This document shows positions 41,323 through 44,452 of a DNA stretch of 44,452 bases, in pieces. The notes under the pieces were generated by a model. It worked only from the letters and a program-made list of their open reading frames with translations, was not told the DNA's origin and did not search any database. The position numbers were made by a program, and so were the translations under genes. Position 1 is the stretch's first letter, and each line of letters begins with the position of its first letter. Source of the DNA: an uncultured Eubacterium sp. (GTDB taxonomy: Bacteria; Bacillota; Clostridia; Lachnospirales; Lachnospiraceae); NCBI GenBank assembly GCA_948470065.1, contig CAOKNO010000015.1, positions 1 to 44,452 on the forward strand. Direction: 5' to 3'.

Positions 41323-42030
41323 TTACAATGCTCCTGTCAAAATAAAATGTTTCACAAAGAAAAGTATAAGTAGGTGCAGAGGATAAAATACATAAAAGAA
41401 GTACTTCATCGAAGGCCCTCGCCTGCCATTGTAAAGCAGAAGAGGGAATACCGAAAACCCTGCATATTTCTGGACATTCCCAGAAGCGGCGAACCAATTC
41501 AGCGCCGCAAAGGCTGCCTGTTTCGCAAATACAGAATCATAAAACCAGTAAAAACACAAGATAAACAGCACTCCGGCGGAAACATAGTCCGTATGGAATA
41601 CCTCTGCTGCAAAAACCGCTAAAACATACAAACACACCCGCCCTACACGGGACTTACAACGCCCACTGGCATCTATCGCCAAAAGGCCGATCAGCAGCGT
41701 AAAGAACACGTTCTGGCGCCCTAACGTAAGTTCGTCAAAAAAAGCCAGATCGAACGGAATCTCAGACACAAGGGCAAATGCGAAAAGCCGCGCTTCGTAT
41801 CTTCTGATATTGCTCGTATGCACCGCTCCTTCCACCAACAGAAAACAGTAGATCGGGAACGAAATCCTCCCTACCATCCGCAGTTCCATGCAGCCGGGAA
41901 ACAGCACGGCCCCCAGATGATCCAAAAACATAGTGATCATGGCAATACACTTGAGCGTAAAGCCGCTGATGCCAATCTCATGCCCTCCAATTACCAAACC
42001 CTTCGCTTGGCCGATGTATTCTTGTCCCAT
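41323..42030 (-). CDS. TraX family membrane protein
   Basis: TraX of the F plasmid acetylates pilin; chromosomal homologues in Firmicutes are of unknown target. The 235-residue product has about seven to eight membrane helices and the TraX core: SGFTLKCIAMITMFLDHLGA, LRMVGRISFPIYCFLLVEGA with HTSNIRRYEARLFAFALVSE and IPFDLAF. The start is the ATG at 42030, with AAAGGAG upstream; the frame extends to a TTG 21 bases earlier, inside that site. It lies 24 bases after the glgX-like stop and directly before DUF5662. An acyl group transfer across the membrane is a plausible, unproven role. Confidence 0.88.
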   Translation of the reverse strand: MGQEYIGQAKGLVIGGHEIGISGFTLKCIAMITMFLDHLGAVLFPGCMELRMVGRISFPIYCFLLVEGAVHTSNIRRYEARLFAFALVSEIPFDLAFFDELTLGRQNVFFTLLIGLLAIDASGRCKSRVGRVCLYVLAVFAAEVFHTDYVSAGVLFILCFYWFYDSVFAKQAAFAALNWFAASGNVQKYAGFSVFPLLLYNGRRGPSMKYFFYVFYPLHLLILFFVKHFILTGAL

Positions 42031-42054
42031 ATCCCCAAACTCCTTTAACAATCC

Positions 42055-44034
42055 TTATCTGCGGCTTACGCCCTTCCCTCGCCTTTTTGGCTTCTTCTCT
42101 TTAATAGGTTTCCCACGCAGCAGGCAGACGGACTGCTCTGCCGCCTCAAATTCCCGGATATCCTTCAGGCATTTTGGCGTTTCTAAGATGGAAGGCTCTT
42201 TGGCTGTATCCAGCAAAAGTTCCCATTCCATCCCTTTGGGAAGCGCAAATTTCTGCGGGATGTTCTGGAAATTATAAGCTACATACAGGTTTGTTTCTTC
42301 CCCTGCATAAGCCCCGCAGTAAAACATCCCGACAAAACTCCGGTTCATGGCAAAATCCACCCACCACCCGCTGTCGCTGTGGTAAGACAAATCCGGGCAT
42401 CCATGCCCTTCGTAATCCTGCATCTGGTAAGGCTGTGGGCTGCGCAGCGCCGGATGCTCCTTCCGGATCCTGGCAAGCCCCTGTAAGAACGACTGGATCT
42501 GCTTTGCAGCAACTGTCGTATTCCAATCCTTCCACCCAATGCTGTTATCCTGGCAATACGCATTATTGTTCCCTCGCTGGCTGTTGGCGCATTCGTCCCC
42601 CATCCATACCATTGGGATCCCCTGTCCAAAAAACAGGGCTGTAAAGGCGTTCTTGATCTGCCGTTTCCTTCCCTCTTTGACCTGGCGGCTTTTGCTGATC
42701 CCTTCCTGCCCGCAGTTTATGCTGAAATTCCAATTGTTCCCATCCTGGTTGCCCTCTAGGTTCTGTTCGTTGTGCTTATGCTCATAAGAAAAGAGATCCC
42801 AAAGGGTAAACCCATTGTTCTCCGTCACATAATTCACAAATCCCTGGCATTCCTGCTGCCTGCGCATCTGGCAGGCAAATTCATAAATACTCCCTCCCCT
42901 ATGGTTCAATACCTTACGAATCTCGTAAAGGAAGGTATCGTTATAAGTAAACAGCTCTGGCCCAATCCGCTTTGGATCCTTTGCCAAATCCTCCGGGAAA
43001 CCTTCATAAAACAGCTTGCACCCGCTCAACGCCGGATCTACTGCTGCCAGGCATGCGATTTCGTACCCACCGATCAGCCGGAAACCGTCTACATGGTATT
43101 CCCTGTGCCAATAATGCAAAATCTCTAAAATTAAATGTGGATTTATCTTTTCAGGGAAATAAAATTCCAAGATACATTCCATCTGCTTTTGGTGCATCTT
43201 CTGGATCAGCCGCTTCAAATGATCGGGGTGGTTCCCTTCTCCTAGGAAAGAAGCCTTGGGTGCAAAATAATTCCCTGCGGCATACCCCCAGCAATTGATT
43301 AAATCTTTTGGGTTCTCCTGCTGTTTGCCCGCGTCCTGGCACAGTATTTCCTCAAACTCATAGAGTGGCATAAACAATAGCGTCGTAACCCCAAACCCCT
43401 TTAAGTAGTTAAGCCTGCGTTCTATTGCTTCTACCGTCCCGCGGCCGCCTCCTTCCCCTTTCATCCCCATCGAAAATCCACGCACATGCAATTTGTAGAG
43501 CACCATGTCTTCTTTTTTAATCCTTTGGAATCCCTCATCTTTCCATTTAAAATCCGAGAAATAAAATGAACTTTTAATTTTTGTACCATCCATTTTTTCT
43601 TTATCCTGGCCAAAGCCCTGCCGGATCCTTTTTTGTCCAGCTCTTCCTTTGCCCCGCGGCTCTTTCCCGGATTCCGCCTGTTCCTTCTGAGGGATAAACC
43701 CTTTCGGCGGCAAAGCTGCCATCCGGCGTGTTTCCTCCGCCCAAACCTCACGCCCAGAAATCCTGCGGGCGTATACGTCTGTCGTTTCTTCTCCATTTAC
43801 TTCAAAATTATAGTCGTAATTTTCCCAATCCAAACCGCAGATTCCAACCGTATAAATAGTACCACAGCTTCCCTGTGCTTTCATAGGAATTTTCACAACC
43901 GGACTGCCATCTTTCGGATACAATAACAAATAGCAACTTGATTCCCTTGCTGCCCGCCTGGAAAATGAAACGATGCCATTCTGCCTTGTTACGCCTACGT
44001 TCTCCTTACTTCCGGTACAAATTTGAAAATCCAT
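42055..44034 (-). CDS. GlgX-like GH13 protein lacking catalytic residues
   Basis: The 659-residue product follows glycogen debranching enzymes (GlgX/isoamylase type): an N-terminal CBM48-like domain (about 10-100), a Lys/Gly/Glu-rich linker (about 115-155) and a GH13 barrel with VTTLLFMPLYEFEE, CWGYAAGNYFAPKASF and GNNNAYCQDNS. The catalytic sites are changed. Region I, normally DVVYNH, reads EFYFPE (290-295). The nucleophile position in VDGFRxD is Ile321 (VDGFRLIG). Region IV, normally AHDGFTL, reads ENNGFTL (405-411), with Asn407 in place of Asp. Only the general acid Glu344 (FYEGF) remains. It is probably not a hydrolase. The frame is intact, so not a pseudogene. GGGAGGG precedes the ATG. 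Confidence 0.88.
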   Translation of the reverse strand: MDFQICTGSKENVGVTRQNGIVSFSRRAARESSCYLLLYPKDGSPVVKIPMKAQGSCGTIYTVGICGLDWENYDYNFEVNGEETTDVYARRISGREVWAEETRRMAALPPKGFIPQKEQAESGKEPRGKGRAGQKRIRQGFGQDKEKMDGTKIKSSFYFSDFKWKDEGFQRIKKEDMVLYKLHVRGFSMGMKGEGGGRGTVEAIERRLNYLKGFGVTTLLFMPLYEFEEILCQDAGKQQENPKDLINCWGYAAGNYFAPKASFLGEGNHPDHLKRLIQKMHQKQMECILEFYFPEKINPHLILEILHYWHREYHVDGFRLIGGYEIACLAAVDPALSGCKLFYEGFPEDLAKDPKRIGPELFTYNDTFLYEIRKVLNHRGGSIYEFACQMRRQQECQGFVNYVTENNGFTLWDLFSYEHKHNEQNLEGNQDGNNWNFSINCGQEGISKSRQVKEGRKRQIKNAFTALFFGQGIPMVWMGDECANSQRGNNNAYCQDNSIGWKDWNTTVAAKQIQSFLQGLARIRKEHPALRSPQPYQMQDYEGHGCPDLSYHSDSGWWVDFAMNRSFVGMFYCGAYAGEETNLYVAYNFQNIPQKFALPKGMEWELLLDTAKEPSILETPKCLKDIREFEAAEQSVCLLRGKPIKEKKPKRRGKGVSRR

Positions 44035-44240
44035 ATGTTGTCCCTCCCTGTTGCCTGTTCCTCTGTGTGTTATGTTGTCTCATCCACAGCCGCAGGCCGC
44101 CGCTATGGATCGCCACGCCATAGATTGTACTATCTGTAGTTTCCTATGACACCTCCGCCGTACGCAAAACCGGATAACCCGTATCTTTCCATCTGGCAGA
44201 CCTTGCTAATTTAGGCGAAACTGTCAAACTTTTACACTTT
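44035..44240 (-). promoter_or_regulatory. Long 5' leader of the glgX-like gene
   Basis: If the promoter at 44241-44269 is used, the leader is about 200 bases. It holds a hairpin CTATGG/CCATAG (44101-44121), a GC-rich stretch that can fold with it, and a 20-codon frame (44130-44192). I cannot assign it to a riboswitch class that I know; the c-di-GMP-I core was looked for and is not there. Confidence 0.4.
44130..44192 (-). other. Possible 20-codon leader peptide
   Basis: A frame of 20 codons starts MERYGLSGFAYGGG and ends with TAG. AAGG lies about 8 bases before the ATG. It is Gly/Tyr-rich. It may be a leader peptide or chance; only the frame and a weak ribosome binding site support it. Confidence 0.25.
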
Positions 44241-44269
44241 ATTATAGCAACTCCGGAAAGCTTTGGGAA
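44241..44269 (-). promoter_or_regulatory. Probable promoter of the glgX-like/traX/DUF5662 unit
   Basis: On the minus strand TTCCCA (44264-44269), a 17-base spacer and TATAAT (44241-44246). The -35 matches 4 of 6 consensus bases; an A-rich tract (seven A) lies just upstream and may act as an UP element. The region between this and the intron end (44270-44399) holds an AT-rich stretch and a 7-bp inverted repeat (44336-44352) and no gene that I can see. Confidence 0.55.
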
Positions 44270-44399
44270 GCGTTTTTTTATTATTCTCAGAAATTTGTAT
44301 TATTTTTTTTCAGACATAATTGGAATAACCTTCAAATCGGCAAGCTGCCGATACCATATATCGTAGAAAACAGTTATCTCATATGAAAAGAGGATGCTG

Positions 44400-44452
44400 A
44401 TCGGGTAGGAGGCTACCCATTAGTTGAGTAGCCGACCTCCCACACCACTGTA
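44400..44452 (-). mobile_element. 3' end of a group II intron (domain VI)
   Basis: Read on the minus strand the last 53 bases contain a D6 hairpin: GGG-AGG-(UC)-GGCUAC, an 11-base loop, GUAGCC-(U)-CCU-A-CCC, then GAU at the 3' end. The A (plus T at 44406) is bulged between CCU and CCC, seven bases from the end (44400), where a group II branch point belongs. GGUGUGGGAGG before D6 matches the domain V-VI joint that I know from bacterial group II introns. Domain V, the rest of the ribozyme and any reverse transcriptase gene are beyond the right edge. The 3' exon continues leftward toward the glgX-like promoter. Confidence 0.75.

Noticed and set aside
42055-44034. GlgX-like gene as a decaying pseudogene
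   Set aside because: There is no frameshift or early stop, the ribosome binding site is good, and non-catalytic family motifs are intact; changed active-site residues alone do not make it a pseudogene.
44336-44352. ATCGGCA/TGCCGAT hairpin as a terminator left of the intron
   Set aside because: The stem is only 7 bp and no T-run follows on either strand.
1-44452. tRNA, rRNA, CRISPR, phage attachment sites and complete insertion sequences
   Set aside because: No cloverleaf, rRNA segment, regularly spaced direct repeats or transposase coding was seen on either strand; by eye a degenerate element could be missed.

Overview
The window is about 44 kb from a Gram-positive, spore-forming, flagellated bacterium of the Clostridia, most likely Lachnospiraceae. 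This rests on gene order and family content, not on a database match. The pointers are the order codY - flagellar/chemotaxis operon - sigD - rpsB - tsf, known from Bacillus and Clostridia; an intact sporulation sigma-K gene; FliY-, FlbD/SwrD- and SwrB-like proteins; a DUF4250 gene; and purine-rich ribosome binding sites. Almost everything is on the minus strand, so transcription runs from high to low coordinates.

Right edge (44400-44452): the 3' end of a group II intron, with domain VI and its bulged branch-point A; the rest lies outside the window. Next (44034-40724) is a probable three-gene unit: a GlgX-like GH13 protein whose catalytic residues are gone, a TraX-family membrane protein and a DUF5662 protein, closed by a strong terminator. 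A tiny plus-strand DUF4250 gene (40567-40743) ends inside that terminator. Then come sigK, comM/yifB, dprA and topA, a DNA-handling and sporulation block. codY follows, with its own promoter, a probable CodY box and a terminator.

From 33550 to about 2062 runs a flagellar/chemotaxis operon of some 37 genes, with a good sigma-A-type promoter at 33633-33662. The order is flgB, flgC, fliE, fliF, fliG, fliH, fliI, fliJ, a MotE-like gene, fliK, flgD, a TIGR02530-type gene, flgE, flbD, motA, motB, fliL, fliM, fliY, cheY, fliO, fliP, fliQ, fliR, flhB, flhA, flhF, flhG, a PilZ gene, cheC, cheD, a small membrane protein, sigD, fapA, a 106-residue protein, an SwrB-like protein and a protein with an MltG-like tail. 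It encodes the rod base and hook, MS ring, switch, export gate and ATPase, stator, placement GTPase/ATPase, phospho-CheY removal and the late sigma factor. The cheB-cheA-cheW block normally found before cheC is absent here.

The left end holds rpsB and tsf (ribosomal protein S2 and EF-Ts), with their own promoter, a structured leader and a strong terminator at 65-108. No tRNA, rRNA, CRISPR array or complete insertion sequence was seen.

Most distinctive points: the apparently dead GlgX paralogue, the surface-protein-like domain on FlgD, the missing cheBAW, the CodY box in the codY promoter, a sigma-K without pro-sequence, and the group II intron end.
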